From Lelliottia wanjuensis (lineage in GTDB: Bacteria > Pseudomonadota > Gammaproteobacteria > Enterobacterales > Enterobacteriaceae): 64,000 bases of DNA. The stretch is taken from the NCBI RefSeq assembly GCF_030238365.1, contig NZ_JASSOT010000065.1, forward strand, positions 62,001-126,000, read 5' to 3'. The notes under the pieces are model-generated. The model saw only the letters and a program-made list of their open reading frames with translations. It did no database searches and had not been told where the DNA came from. Both the position numbers and the translations under genes were made by a program. Each line of letters starts with the position of its first letter. The first letter of the stretch is position 1. This document shows positions 29,263-38,465 of the stretch, one piece after another.

Positions 29263-30021
29263 TCAATACATCAACTTAATCTGCTGCGCCTTCGCATGGG
29301 TGACCAGCTCGTCATCCGGCTTACAGTCGCTCACAATCGCGTCAAAACGCGCCAGCTCACCCATCCGTGCCGGGCGGACTTTGCCAAATTTGCTGTGATC
29401 CACCACCAGCACATGATACTGCGCGGCATTCATCGCCCAGTGCTTCACCGTCAACTCTTCGAGATTAAAGCAGGTCGCACCCTGACGCACGCTCACGCCC
29501 GCTGCCGAGTAAAAGGCGATATCCGGACACAGATTGCTCAGCGTATCCTGCAAATTCAACGGTTTGAAAATGGCATTGCTGGCGTGAAACTCGCCGCCGC
29601 AGAGGATCACCCGACACTCAGGTTTCTCCTGAAGCGCCAGAAAGGTGTTCAGGGAGTAGCACACCGCCGTGAACGGCAGCGTGTTATCGATGGCTTCGAT
29701 AATCCACGGCGTGGTCGTGCCGCAGTCGAAAAACAGGGTCTGATGGGGTTGCACAAGGGAAGCGGCCAGCCGCGCGGCTTTGCGTTTCTCCTCGACCAGG
29801 CGGGTTTTTTGATCGCTCAGCAGATAATGGCTGCCGCTGCGCGGCTCCAGCACAATATAACCGCCGAGCAGTACCACTGGGGCACTTTCGCTGTTCAGGT
29901 CGCGACGGATGGTCATCTCGGAAACGCCGAGCAGGGTGGCGGCTTCTTTGAGATGCAGCTTATCGCTGCGCTTCAGGGCGTGCAGCAGCTGGGAGATGCG
30001 GTCGTCGCGTCGTGTTTCCAT
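29263..30021 (-). CDS. deoR: Deoxyribose regulator DeoR
   Basis: Repressor of nucleoside catabolism (deoCABD, nupG, tsx in E. coli) that responds to deoxyribose-5-phosphate; 252 residues as in E. coli. The helix-turn-helix is at about 19-40 (LHLKEAATLLGVSEMTIRRDL), followed by a DeoR C-terminal sugar-phosphate domain (FDCGTTTPWIIEAID, CGGEFH). The ATG at 30021 follows GAGGATCT; the frame extends to 30054 but lacks support. It lies downstream of ybjG behind a terminator hairpin, so it probably has its own promoter. Confidence 0.95.
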   Translation of the reverse strand: METRRDDRISQLLHALKRSDKLHLKEAATLLGVSEMTIRRDLNSESAPVVLLGGYIVLEPRSGSHYLLSDQKTRLVEEKRKAARLAASLVQPHQTLFFDCGTTTPWIIEAIDNTLPFTAVCYSLNTFLALQEKPECRVILCGGEFHASNAIFKPLNLQDTLSNLCPDIAFYSAAGVSVRQGATCFNLEELTVKHWAMNAAQYHVLVVDHSKFGKVRPARMGELARFDAIVSDCKPDDELVTHAKAQQIKLMY

Positions 30022-30035
30022 AGATCCTCGGGGCG

Positions 30036-30065
30036 AAAAAGTGAACCCCCACAATGTGGGGGTTC
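30036..30065 (-). terminator. Terminator of ybjG
   Basis: Inverted repeat with perfect 11-bp arms (GAACCCCCACA, 30043-30053, and TGTGGGGGTTC, 30055-30065). On the minus strand it is followed by AC and five Ts (30036-30040). Confidence 0.8.
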
Positions 30066-30088
30066 AAGTGTAACCTGTCGGACCGGGA

Positions 30089-30697
30089 TTAGTCACGTAT
30101 CCAGCCCTTGCGGATGGGCAAGGCAAAGCAGAAGCGGTAAACCCGCTGCAGCCCGCGATAAATCTGCTGGCCCATGATATTCCACAGGATTTGCGCTGTC
30201 AGACAGCCCATAAAACCAACCAGCAATCCGCCCAGCATATCCAGCGGCCAGTGGACGCCGAGGTAAACGCGCGACCAGGCGATGCCAAGGGCGATAACCA
30301 TCAACACCACGCCCGACCAGACGCGATGCCAGAACAGGAACGCCAGCGCGAAGGTGAAAATCACCGTGCCGTGATCGCTTGGGAAGGAGTCATCTGCCGC
30401 GTGGTGCAGGAAGTTTGAACCGATATGGTCGACAAACGGACGGTCGTGCGGGAACAGATGTCCCAGCGTCCAGGAGGCGGTCATGCTCACCGCCAGGGCC
30501 ATCGCAATCTTTATCACCAGTTGGCGCTGGGCGCTGACCTGCTTGCGCGGGCCCCACAGCCAGAGGATCGCGATGAGCAGGGGCACGATGTTAATCAGAT
30601 CTTTGGCGACAAATTTGGCAAAGATAATCATCCACTCCGGTGACGCCGGGGTGGCATTAATCAGATAAAACAGTCCGTAATTGAGATTCTCTAACAT
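30089..30697 (-). CDS. ybjG: Undecaprenyl-diphosphatase YbjG
   Basis: Inner-membrane PAP2 phosphatase, 202 residues (E. coli 198), recycling the carrier lipid undecaprenyl diphosphate for cell-wall synthesis. The PAP2 motifs are HDRPF, FPSDHGTVIF and SRVYLGVHWPLDMLGG. About five helices are visible. The ATG at 30697 matches E. coli MLENLN; the frame upstream overlaps the next gene. It lies 7 bases after the PAP2-family gene at 30705-31433, forming an operon. E. coli has only ybjG here. Confidence 0.94.
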   Translation of the reverse strand: MLENLNYGLFYLINATPASPEWMIIFAKFVAKDLINIVPLLIAILWLWGPRKQVSAQRQLVIKIAMALAVSMTASWTLGHLFPHDRPFVDHIGSNFLHHAADDSFPSDHGTVIFTFALAFLFWHRVWSGVVLMVIALGIAWSRVYLGVHWPLDMLGGLLVGFMGCLTAQILWNIMGQQIYRGLQRVYRFCFALPIRKGWIRD

Positions 30698-30704
30698 TCC
30701 ATCA

Positions 30705-31433
30705 TCACTCTTTTGCAAACCAGGCAGAAACAAGGCCGTAAGCCACGACCTGAGAAAACCACACCCACCAACCTGCCCACAGGTTGTGAGAGAAAAAATG
30801 CGCACCGCGCATCACCTGACCGAAGCCCATCGCCAGCCCGACCGCTGCGCCCAGGGCGACGAAGCACCACGCCAGACGAGGACGCTCACGCCAGAAGGCG
30901 AAAAACAGCCCCATGATCATAAAGCCGCTCGAAGCGTGCCCACCGGGGAAACAGCGACCGGGGCCGCTACCCTCTGGCGCGCTGCCAAACAGCGGATACG
31001 ACACCGCCTTGCCGCCGTACTCCAGCAGATCCCACGGGCAGCTGTGGTGGCTGATGCTTTTCAGCACGCCCACCACCAGCGTTCCGAGTCCCATCAACAA
31101 TGCGCCCGTCACCAGCGGCATATTGCGGCGCAACGCGCCATAAATCAGCGCGACTGCCGCCAGCGCAATGGCGATGTACTTCGCCAGCCGATGGTTCAGC
31201 AGGTCCAGCAGGTGATTTTGCTGGAGCGGGAAATGGTGAGTGGCGGCGTCATACCAGAAACCCGTTATCCACCGATCCAGCGTTTCATCGCGTGAAAGCC
31301 AGGTAAACAGCACCGCCAGAACAATCAGCACGAAAAGCTGATAACCATAAAAGCGGGCCGGTAAACGGTAAAGGGGTTTTGTCTTAGTTGTCGGCGACTT
31401 AGATAAATCTGATGGGGCAGTATTGTGGGCCAT
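30705..31433 (-). CDS. PAP2-family membrane phosphatase (second copy type, upstream of ybjG)
   Basis: Predicted inner-membrane phosphatase, 242 residues, six helices. It belongs to a PAP2 subfamily with a modified signature: KSISHHSCPWD (K-x6-CP in place of K-x6-RP), CFPGGHASSG (for PSGH), and RGAHFFSHNLW. These motifs recur in other members of the subfamily, so it is probably active on a lipid or isoprenyl phosphate, but the substrate is unknown. It is the first gene of a two-gene operon with ybjG and divergent from mdfA. K-12 lacks it at this place. Confidence 0.82.
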   Translation of the reverse strand: MAHNTAPSDLSKSPTTKTKPLYRLPARFYGYQLFVLIVLAVLFTWLSRDETLDRWITGFWYDAATHHFPLQQNHLLDLLNHRLAKYIAIALAAVALIYGALRRNMPLVTGALLMGLGTLVVGVLKSISHHSCPWDLLEYGGKAVSYPLFGSAPEGSGPGRCFPGGHASSGFMIMGLFFAFWRERPRLAWCFVALGAAVGLAMGFGQVMRGAHFFSHNLWAGWWVWFSQVVAYGLVSAWFAKE

Positions 31434-31601
31434 AAATGACGTTCGTTGACGGGAAATAGGGGCATCATAAAGGTGTCAACTTAAGGAAACCTTAAACGGC
31501 GACGATATGTGCTTTATTTCTGTTTATCTTCGATAATTTACTATCTCGCGACCCGTCATTTCATTACACTCATCGCGATTTTTACATCAAAAAGAGACCG
31601 C

Positions 31602-32831
31602 ATGTTAAACCGTTCTTCTTCCGGTAATCGTCTGGGTCGTCAGGCGTTACTTTTCCCTCTGTGTCTGGTGCTTTACGAATTCTCTACCTATATCGGCAAC
31701 GATATGATCCAGCCGGGTATGCTGGCCGTGGTGGAGCAGTTCAACGCCGGGATCGAGTGGGTTCCAACCTCCATGACCGCCTATCTGGCTGGCGGCATGT
31801 TTTTGCAGTGGCTGCTCGGGCCGCTGTCAGATCGTATTGGCCGTCGCCCGGTCATGCTCACCGGCGTGGTGTGGTTTATCGTCACCTGCCTCGCCATTCT
31901 GCTGGCGCAAACCATTGAACAATTTACGATCCTGCGCTTTTTGCAGGGGGTGAGCCTGTGCTTTATCGGCGCGGTGGGGTATGCCGCCATTCAGGAGTCC
32001 TTTGAGGAGGCGGTGTGTATCAAAATTACCGCCCTGATGGCAAACGTGGCGCTGATTGCGCCGCTGCTCGGCCCGCTGGTGGGCGCGGCCTGGGTACACG
32101 TTGCGCCGTGGGAAGGAATGTTTGTGCTTTTCGCGCTCCTGGCGGCAATCTCCTTCTTCGGCCTGCACCGCGCGATGCCGGAGACCGCCACCCGTCTCGG
32201 CGAAAAGCTGTCCCTGAAAGAGCTGGGGCGCGACTATAAAGAAGTGCTGAGAAATGGCCGCTTTGTGGCGGGCGCGCTGGCGACCGGTTTTGTGAGCCTG
32301 CCGCTGCTGGCATGGATTGCCCAGTCGCCGGTGATCATCATCAGCGGCGAGAAGCTCAGCAGCTACGAATATGGTCTGCTTCAGGTGCCGATTTTTGGCG
32401 CGCTGATTATCGGCAACCTGGTGCTGGCACGCCTCACATCGCGTCGTTCCGTGCGGTCGCTGATCATCATGGGCGGCTGGCCGATTGTCGCTGGGCTGGT
32501 GGTCGCGGCTGTGGCCACCGTCGCCTCTTCACATGCTTACCTGTGGATGACGGCCGGGCTGAGTATTTATGCCTTCGGTATCGGCCTGGCAAACGCCGGG
32601 CTGGTGCGCCTGACGCTGTTCGCCAGTGAAATGAGTAAAGGCACGGTCTCCGCCGCGATGGGGATGCTGCAGATGCTGATTTTCACCGTCGGGATCGAAG
32701 TCAGCAAACACGCCTACAGCTTTGGCGGCAACGGGCTGTTCAGCCTGTTTAACCTCGCGAACGGCGTGCTGTGGCTGGGGCTGATGGTGGTGTTCCTGAA
32801 AGATAAGCGCGTCGGCAACGCGTTGCAGTAA
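31602..32831 (+). CDS. mdfA: Multidrug efflux MFS transporter MdfA
   Basis: Proton-coupled multidrug exporter (chloramphenicol, quaternary ammonium compounds and others), 409 residues. Nearly all of the E. coli sequence is conserved, including helix 1 [26 protein letters not shown] with Glu26 and Asp34, which are essential in E. coli, motif [14 protein letters not shown], and motif C around [15 protein letters not shown]. The start at 31602 is supported by alignment and by AAAGAGA. The gene stands alone in an enlarged divergent region. Confidence 0.96.
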   Translation: MLNRSSSGNRLGRQALLFPLCLVLYEFSTYIGNDMIQPGMLAVVEQFNAGIEWVPTSMTAYLAGGMFLQWLLGPLSDRIGRRPVMLTGVVWFIVTCLAILLAQTIEQFTILRFLQGVSLCFIGAVGYAAIQESFEEAVCIKITALMANVALIAPLLGPLVGAAWVHVAPWEGMFVLFALLAAISFFGLHRAMPETATRLGEKLSLKELGRDYKEVLRNGRFVAGALATGFVSLPLLAWIAQSPVIIISGEKLSSYEYGLLQVPIFGALIIGNLVLARLTSRRSVRSLIIMGGWPIVAGLVVAAVATVASSHAYLWMTAGLSIYAFGIGLANAGLVRLTLFASEMSKGTVSAAMGMLQMLIFTVGIEVSKHAYSFGGNGLFSLFNLANGVLWLGLMVVFLKDKRVGNALQ

Positions 32832-32835
32832 GTTT

Positions 32836-32919
32836 TGCCGGGTGGCGGCTGCGCCTTACCCGGCCTACATCTCGTGTTTGTCGCTTTTGTAGGCCCGGTA
32901 AGCGTAGCGCCACCGGGCG
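32836..32919. repeat. REP pair (BIME) between mdfA and ybjI
   Basis: REP at 32836-32869 and inverse REP at 32889-32919 (GTAGGCCCGGTAAGCG...CACCGGGCG) between two convergent genes. K-12 ybjH, expected here, is absent. Confidence 0.8.
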
Positions 32920-32930
32920 TTTAGCGGGCA

Positions 32931-33743
32931 CTAATTAAACGGTGCTTCCCCGTTCAACGCTTTCTCAATCACATCCAGCACGCCTTCATCGTTGTTATGC
33001 GGCGCTTCAAAACGTGCGACCGCTTTGATGTGCGGTTTGGCGTTGGCCATCGCGAAACTAAAGCCCGCCTGGCGCAACATCTCCACGTCATTCCCGCTGT
33101 CACCAAATGCCACGACTTCGCTATCGGCAATGCCCCAGTGCTGCTGCAAAATCCGCAGACCGTTCGCCTTGTGCACGCCCGGAATGATCAGGTCGATATT
33201 GCCATGCCCGGTGGTCACCGGAACCATAATGTCGCTCAGCTCGGCGTGGATCATCTCCTGCACGCGCGGAATATCGCTGTCCGGCAGATTCAGCCCGAAT
33301 TTAAAGAAGATGTCGTCCAGATGGTCAAAGTTATCGACCATTTCCAGACGATGGTAATACTTCGCCGCCATCTCTTTCAGGCTGTCGTCATAGGCTTTCA
33401 GGGTATAGGCGCTGCTTTTCCCGCAGGCGATCACTTCCACTTCCGGCAGCGCGCAGAGAAAACGTGCCACCGTATCAAACTGGGCTTTGGTCAGCTCGCC
33501 GTTAAACACATCTTCGCGGGCATTCACCACCCAGCCGCCGTTTTCTGCGACAAAGGCGATCTCATCGGCAATCTCCGGGAAGAAGGAGATCAGCTGGTAA
33601 TACTGATTCCCGCTGGCGACGACGAAGCGAATGTCCTGCTCCTTCATGCGTGCATACTGCGCCAGAAAGCGCTCGCGGTTGTAGGTTTTGGCGTCGCTCA
33701 GGAAGGTTCCATCCATGTCGACAGCGATTAACTTAACGCTCAT
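32931..33743 (-). CDS. ybjI: HAD-type sugar phosphatase YbjI
   Basis: Cof-family phosphatase, 270 residues, acting on sugar phosphates and, in E. coli, on FMN (5-amino-6-(5-phospho-D-ribitylamino)uracil phosphatase activity is also reported for YbjI). HAD motifs: [33 protein letters not shown] and [10 protein letters not shown]. It is a paralog of ybiV (11325-12134), sharing all motifs and many connecting residues. Its start codon lies inside the 3' end of ybjJ (11-base overlap), so both are cotranslated. Confidence 0.93.
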   Translation of the reverse strand: MSVKLIAVDMDGTFLSDAKTYNRERFLAQYARMKEQDIRFVVASGNQYYQLISFFPEIADEIAFVAENGGWVVNAREDVFNGELTKAQFDTVARFLCALPEVEVIACGKSSAYTLKAYDDSLKEMAAKYYHRLEMVDNFDHLDDIFFKFGLNLPDSDIPRVQEMIHAELSDIMVPVTTGHGNIDLIIPGVHKANGLRILQQHWGIADSEVVAFGDSGNDVEMLRQAGFSFAMANAKPHIKAVARFEAPHNNDEGVLDVIEKALNGEAPFN

Positions 33744-34947
33744 ATCCCTTCTCCATTGCTGAATGTTGCGTAACAGGTTTTGCCACGGCTTTCGCGACCA
33801 GTGCGGCGACAATGACCAGGGCTAACACCACCAGCATCGCGCTGCGCAGCCCATAATGTTCACCGAGGAAACCAAGCAGCGGCGGGCCGACCAGGAAGGC
33901 GAGATAGCCGGTGGTCGCAACCACGCTGACGCGCGTCGGGGCGTCCGGGCCTGTATCGCTGGCCGCCGAAATGGTTAGCGGGAAACCGAGCGATGCGCCC
34001 GCGCCCCACAGGATAACCGAGACACCGGCGATCCAGTCCACGTCGACAAAAATAATCAGCGCGATACCCAGAGCACCCATCATCGCGCTGGCGCGCACCA
34101 CGGCGACGCGGCTGTAGCGGTCGATAAACCAGCCGCCGGTGAAGCGCCCGACGGTCATTCCGAGGGTAAACCCGGCGTAAATCAGCGAGCCGGAGGTTGG
34201 GCTAAAGCCGTGACCGTCGACCATCAGCAGTGGCAGCCAGTCGTTGGCGGAGCCTTCGGCAAACGCCATCGCCAGGACCACCACGCCGATCAGCATCAGC
34301 TGCATATCGCGATAAAAGGGTAATCCTTTCTCGGTCGTTTTTTGCTCTTCCGCGCTGTTTTTGCCGGTGCCATCAGGAATAAAAGTGATGCCGGTCAGAA
34401 TTGGCAGAATGCACACCAGCGCGGCCAGCAAAATATGCAGACTGGCGGCGGTGCCAAAGGCCGTCAGCGCCATGCCGACACCGGCGCCAGCGAGCGTACC
34501 CAGGCTGTAAAAGCCGTGCATCATTGGCAAAACGGTTTTGTTCAGCTCGCGCTCAACCGCTGCGCCTTCGACATTAATCGCCACTTCTGCCGCGCCAAAG
34601 CTGCCGCCAAAGACCATCAGACCAAAGGCAAACATCACCGGCGATGCGAACCACAGGGCGGCGCTCAGGAAAAACATGCCAACCACGGCGCTGCACATGG
34701 TGGTGCGGATCACTTTCCGCGTGCCAAAACGCTTCACCAGCCATGCCGAGCAGAGAATGCCGCTCATCGATCCGATCGACAGGCCAAACAGCACGATGCC
34801 CATTTCAGCCGTCGACACCGACAAAATATCGCGGATCGCAGGGGTACGCGTTGCCCAGGATGCCATCAGCAATCCGGGAATAAAGAAGAACATAAACAGC
34901 GCCCACAGGCGTCGCTGCAGGGCTTTACGAGGAGAAATCAACGTCAT
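33733..34947 (-). CDS. ybjJ: MFS transporter YbjJ
   Basis: Inner-membrane major facilitator, 404 residues (E. coli 402), of unknown substrate. The N-terminal helix is [24 protein letters not shown], motif A-like [13 protein letters not shown], and about twelve helices are visible. The ATG at 34947 follows GGTGCTCC; the frame upstream runs through the operator. It is divergent from rcdA with a shared perfect palindrome in between and forms an operon with ybjI, so RcdA probably represses it. Confidence 0.92.
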   Translation of the reverse strand: MTLISPRKALQRRLWALFMFFFIPGLLMASWATRTPAIRDILSVSTAEMGIVLFGLSIGSMSGILCSAWLVKRFGTRKVIRTTMCSAVVGMFFLSAALWFASPVMFAFGLMVFGGSFGAAEVAINVEGAAVERELNKTVLPMMHGFYSLGTLAGAGVGMALTAFGTAASLHILLAALVCILPILTGITFIPDGTGKNSAEEQKTTEKGLPFYRDMQLMLIGVVVLAMAFAEGSANDWLPLLMVDGHGFSPTSGSLIYAGFTLGMTVGRFTGGWFIDRYSRVAVVRASAMMGALGIALIIFVDVDWIAGVSVILWGAGASLGFPLTISAASDTGPDAPTRVSVVATTGYLAFLVGPPLLGFLGEHYGLRSAMLVVLALVIVAALVAKAVAKPVTQHSAMEKGYER

Positions 34948-34990
34948 TGAGGAGCACCGGAAGTACAACAATAGCGACAACACTAGCAAG

Positions 34991-35012
34991 TTTGTGTACA
35001 TTTGTACACAAA
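34991..35012. promoter_or_regulatory. Palindromic operator between ybjJ and rcdA
   Basis: Perfect 10-bp arms TTTGTGTACA (34991-35000) and TGTACACAAA (35003-35012) around TT. It is 44 bases from the ybjJ start and 15 bases before rcdA, the typical geometry of a TetR-family autoregulated divergent operator. Confidence 0.8.
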
Positions 35013-35027
35013 CCGAAAGGGGAAAAT

Positions 35028-35570
35028 ATGAGCAGAAGACCAAACGATCCGCAGCGGCGGGAACGGATACTGCAGGCCACGCTGGAGTCCATCGCCGAGC
35101 ATGGGATCAATGCGGTGACGCACCGTAAAATCGCCACCTGCGCGGGCGTGCCGCTGGGGTCGATGACCTATTATTTCGACGGTATCGACTCGCTGCTCGA
35201 AGAGGCATTTACCGGATTTACCCGCGATATGTCCCGACAATACCGCGAGTTTTTTGCCGGTGTAACCGGACCGGAGATGGCCTGTGAAGCTATCACTACG
35301 CTGATCCACAGCTCAGAAGTCACCACGCCGCACAATATGGAGCTGATGTACCAGCTCTATGCGCTGATGAACCGTAAACCGGCGCTGAAAAAAGTGATGC
35401 AAGACTGGATGCAAACCAGCCAGAGCACCCTGGAGCAGTGGTTTGATCCGGTGACTACCCGTGCGCTGGATGCTTTTATTGAAGGCATGACGCTGCATTT
35501 TGTCACCGATCGCGAACCGCTATCACGGGAAGAGATCCGGGCGATGGTAGGGCGGATTGCGGGGCTTTAA
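35028..35570 (+). CDS. rcdA: TetR-family regulator RcdA (YbjK)
   Basis: TetR-type regulator, 180 residues (E. coli 178), known there as an activator of csgD and other stress and biofilm genes. The DNA-binding domain is residues 1-55, with [37 protein letters not shown]. The helical ligand domain follows. The ATG at 35028 follows AAAGGGG. The palindrome at 34991-35012 is a likely autoregulatory site. Its stop overlaps the convergent SDR gene by 4 bases; in K-12 ybjL would follow. Confidence 0.92.
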   Translation: MSRRPNDPQRRERILQATLESIAEHGINAVTHRKIATCAGVPLGSMTYYFDGIDSLLEEAFTGFTRDMSRQYREFFAGVTGPEMACEAITTLIHSSEVTTPHNMELMYQLYALMNRKPALKKVMQDWMQTSQSTLEQWFDPVTTRALDAFIEGMTLHFVTDREPLSREEIRAMVGRIAGL

Positions 35571-36355
35571 TGCGTCGCCCCCGCGGTCACGTTTACCACT
35601 GTTCCGGTCATCGCCCCAGCACGATCGGAGGCGAGGAAAGTCACCAGCTCGGCCACTTGTGCGAGCGTCGGCAGCCGCTTCAGCATCGTGCTCTGCGCGG
35701 CGCCTTCCAGAAATTGATCAACCGTTAACCCCATCGACTGCGCTTTTATCGTAAACAACTCCCCGGTATACGAACCCGCCTCAACCGCGCCGGTAATGGC
35801 ATGAGACCGCACGCCGACGACGCGAATATTCTTCGGCCCCAGTTCGCTGGCGAGAGCCCGGACGAACGCCTCAATAACCGCGCAGCCGACGATATGACCC
35901 AGATGGTTTGGCATCGCCATCGTCGCCGCTGGGGCAACGACCGTAATCATTACGCCCGCGCGATCGCCGCCCATGTAAGGGGAGACAGCTTTTGAGATGT
36001 TGAAGAGGGCGGTGAGAAAAGGATCGATTCCTTGTTTGAACTCGGCTAGAGAAAGTTCAGCGAGCGATTTGCCCTGATTGTGCATAAACCCCGTCGCGTT
36101 AACGACGATATCAATGCCGCCAGCTTCCTGAGCCAGCTTGGCGGTTTGCTCATGAATGGATTGCTCATCGAGGGCATCGATGACCCAGGTATGTGCCGTT
36201 CCACCGGCTGAGCGGATTTCGTTCGCGATGCGATCGAGCTTGTCCTGATGCCGCGCGGCAAGGTAAACATGCGCCCCTTCGCGCGCCAGAGTTCTGGCGG
36301 TTTCGCTACCGATGGCGCCACTGCCACCGAAAATGACGGCGGTTTTGTTTTTCAT
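35567..36355 (-). CDS. Short-chain dehydrogenase fold protein lacking the catalytic Ser-Tyr-Lys
   Basis: SDR-family protein, 262 residues. The Rossmann glycine motif FGGSGAIGS (10-17) and NATG (86-89) indicate NAD(P) binding. At the active site, however, the aligned positions hold Ala141, His154 and Cys158 in place of Ser, Tyr and Lys ([26 protein letters not shown]). The rest of the fold, including [18 protein letters not shown] and the C-terminal [17 protein letters not shown], is normal. It is either a divergent enzyme or a cofactor-binding protein without SDR catalysis. The ATG at 36355 follows GGGAG. It is the first gene of an accessory patch between rcdA and ybjL. Confidence 0.8.
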   Translation of the reverse strand: MKNKTAVIFGGSGAIGSETARTLAREGAHVYLAARHQDKLDRIANEIRSAGGTAHTWVIDALDEQSIHEQTAKLAQEAGGIDIVVNATGFMHNQGKSLAELSLAEFKQGIDPFLTALFNISKAVSPYMGGDRAGVMITVVAPAATMAMPNHLGHIVGCAVIEAFVRALASELGPKNIRVVGVRSHAITGAVEAGSYTGELFTIKAQSMGLTVDQFLEGAAQSTMLKRLPTLAQVAELVTFLASDRAGAMTGTVVNVTAGATH

Positions 36356-36462
36356 CAACTTATCTCCCGGGTGTTTAGCATTTAAAAATTATGGGTAAGG
36401 ATTGGCACTCGTTCCACAATTTATGGATGATGGATTGCGCTCTTCTGATAAGGATTTATGAG

Positions 36463-37500
36463 ATGAACATAAGTTTTCCGCCCAAACTGGTTCCAGGGGA
36501 TTTGATTGCGATTACCGCACCCTCGTCAGGCGTTCCTCCTCATTTGCATCAGCGGTTGGACCTTGCCATTCAGCAACTAAAAAACCGGGGATACAGGGTT
36601 CGTGAGGGGGAGTGTTTACGCTCTCAGCATAAAAATAAAAGTGCCTGTAAGCGGTTGCGAGCGACGGAGCTGATGGCCTTCCTGACCGATCCAGAAGTGA
36701 AAGCCATCATGCCGCCATGGGGCGGAGATCTGGCTATGGAGCTGCTTGAACTGATTGATTTCCAGAGGCTAGCCACTCTGGAGCCGAAATGGTTTGTGGG
36801 TTTTTCTGATCTAAGCACTTTGCATTTCCCGCTGACCACGCTGTCGCACTGGGCAACCTTACATGGTCCTAATCTGATGGATTTGGGAGCCAGAGAATTG
36901 GATCCCACAACACAAGCCATTTGGAGCATTCTTGAAAACGAGCGGGCAACTCATATCAAGCAGTACTCCTCCCAGGCTTATCAAATCGAAGAAAACCAAT
37001 GGGGACCGGCTTCGGATGAGGGTTTCAATCTTACAAAGGAGACGAAGTGGAAGCGACTGGATGGCGGCACGACGCCCGTCAGTTTCGAGGGCCGATTAAT
37101 AGGTGGTTGCCTTGACATCATCTCGAGACTTGCCGGAACACCTTATGGTCAATTATCGCGCTTCCGGGAGCTGAATCGCCAGGACGGTATTATTCTCTAT
37201 TTTGAAAATGTGGAAATGGGCCCTTGTGAATTAACGCGAGCATTATTGAGCTTACGTTTGCAGGGCTGGTTCAACGATTTAGCTGGCGTACTCATAGGAA
37301 GGAGTGCTGCTTTAGATGTTACAGAAGCGACGCAGCATAATTATTTAGACGCCCTTCGTTCGGCCCTGGGAGACCTTAGCGCTCCGGTTCTTTATGACGT
37401 CGATATTGGTCATATTCCTCCGCAAATTTCACTGGTCAATGGTGCCAGTGCGACGGTGGAATTTACTGAACAGGGAAGTACGGTGACGCAAGTGATTTGA
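36463..37500 (+). CDS. MccF-like serine peptidase (LD-carboxypeptidase family S66)
   Basis: Cytoplasmic peptidase of family S66, 345 residues, closer in motif spacing to microcin C self-immunity protein MccF than to LdcA. The catalytic triad is readable as Ser115 (WFVGFSDLS), Glu248 (LYFENVEMG) and His317 (DIGHIPPQ). MccF-type enzymes cleave the amide between a nucleotide and an amino acid and detoxify processed microcin C or similar aminoacyl-adenylates; LdcA-type enzymes cut peptidoglycan tetrapeptides. There is no signal peptide. The base composition looks AT-richer than the flanking core genes, suggesting acquisition. A good terminator follows. Confidence 0.85.
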   Translation: MNISFPPKLVPGDLIAITAPSSGVPPHLHQRLDLAIQQLKNRGYRVREGECLRSQHKNKSACKRLRATELMAFLTDPEVKAIMPPWGGDLAMELLELIDFQRLATLEPKWFVGFSDLSTLHFPLTTLSHWATLHGPNLMDLGARELDPTTQAIWSILENERATHIKQYSSQAYQIEENQWGPASDEGFNLTKETKWKRLDGGTTPVSFEGRLIGGCLDIISRLAGTPYGQLSRFRELNRQDGIILYFENVEMGPCELTRALLSLRLQGWFNDLAGVLIGRSAALDVTEATQHNYLDALRSALGDLSAPVLYDVDIGHIPPQISLVNGASATVEFTEQGSTVTQVI

Positions 37501-37518
37501 TGTGGGGTCTGAAATTCA

Positions 37519-37540
37519 GGCGGCTTAAAAGCCGTCTTTT
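37519..37540 (+). terminator. Terminator after the MccF-like gene
   Basis: GGCGGCTT / AAGCCGTC stem (one G-T pair, loop AA) followed by TTTT. Confidence 0.75.
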
Positions 37541-37642
37541 AATGGACTTATTGAAAAAATGGCTTACAAGATAATCAATATACCAATGGCAAGGAGTGGC
37601 GATTACGGGGCATTGCCAATTGTTCTCGGCACTAAAGCATTA

Positions 37643-37744
37643 CTAATGGATACCTCTATTTTTGGCTTCCATATCCATCATAAAGCCGGTCATGTAGTTA
37701 GGATTGAAATCCAGGTCCTTAGTTTTCCAGTATGCAGCTCTCAT
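37643..37744 (-). CDS. Possible small protein of 33 residues downstream of the GIY-YIG gene
   Basis: Minus-strand frame starting ATG at 37744, eight bases after AAAGGAA-type sequence, and ending TAG at 37643. The product begins MRAAYWKTKDLDFNPNYMTG and contains several Met and aromatic residues. It is not recognised. It starts 31 bases after the GIY-YIG stop on the same strand, so it could be translated from the same mRNA. It may equally be the remnant of a larger gene. Evidence is limited to the ribosome site and position. Confidence 0.35.
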   Translation of the reverse strand: MRAAYWKTKDLDFNPNYMTGFMMDMEAKNRGIH

Positions 37745-37775
37745 TTCCTTTAATTGGAATCTCAGGATATGTTTT

Positions 37776-38387
37776 TTATTCATTCATCAATTCTGCAATG
37801 ACACTCCGTCTAAATCCTCTTTCATCCGCGATCTCCATTATTTTGGCTTCTGCCATGGCTTTGCTGCGCATTGCTGAGAGTATCGGTTTAAAGTTGTGGT
37901 TGTTACCCTGAAGGTTTAATGGCAGCGAAATGCTGGAAATTAATTTTTCTTCCAATACCCAGGGTTCTTCATTTGCTACCCAATACACATGTGCATTCTT
38001 TTCCATCCACTTGTCCAGCCACTGCTCGCCAGGATGGGTAAATGTCGTTCTGGTTCCCGAGCCAACACGGCGGAGAGGAAAATTGCTTTCCGCCGATAGC
38101 AATACCCCGAGCGTGCGCCTGAGCGTTGAGCCCTCGGCGTTGCCGCTATAGTGAGTTTTGATGCGCTGACGAAGATTGGCGCGGCTGTTCGGTTTTCCTT
38201 TTTTATCCGGTGAAATACCGACATAGAGTAATGTATATCCATCCTGAATAATGCAACCCTCAGTCGGAACACCTGGCGGGATCTCTTTGAACCACCAAAA
38301 ATAGATACCATTTACAGCAGGAACAGGTGTGGGGCGACTCATGACATCTGTTCTGCTGAAAAATCTGTCAGGATAAAAATTAAACAC
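37776..38387 (-). CDS. Stand-alone GIY-YIG nuclease-domain protein
   Basis: GIY-YIG family protein, 203 residues. The core is complete: NGIYFWWF (26-33), LLYVGISP (53-60), Arg75 and His79 in LRQRIKTHY, a metal-binding Glu in WVLEEKLI, and an Asn in SLPLNLQGN. This indicates an active DNA nuclease or related activity; no extra DNA-binding domain is obvious. The GTG at 38387 lies 7 bases after GGAG, a better start than the internal ATG at 38342, which has no ribosome site. It lies in the accessory patch with unknown partners; its role (defence, repair, mobility) is open. Confidence 0.75.
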   Translation of the reverse strand: MFNFYPDRFFSRTDVMSRPTPVPAVNGIYFWWFKEIPPGVPTEGCIIQDGYTLLYVGISPDKKGKPNSRANLRQRIKTHYSGNAEGSTLRRTLGVLLSAESNFPLRRVGSGTRTTFTHPGEQWLDKWMEKNAHVYWVANEEPWVLEEKLISSISLPLNLQGNNHNFKPILSAMRSKAMAEAKIMEIADERGFRRSVIAELMNE

Positions 38388-38465
38388 GCGTATTCTCCGG
38401 GCTGATTCATCCTGATATTTTATAGGATTGTTATCTGGGAATGCTTGATTAACTTGGGGGAAATA

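Noticed and set aside
37559-37753. A 64-codon plus-strand frame after the MccF-like gene
   Set aside because: No ribosome site, no recognisable motif, and it lies opposite a small minus-strand frame with a better ribosome site. Not enough support to list.
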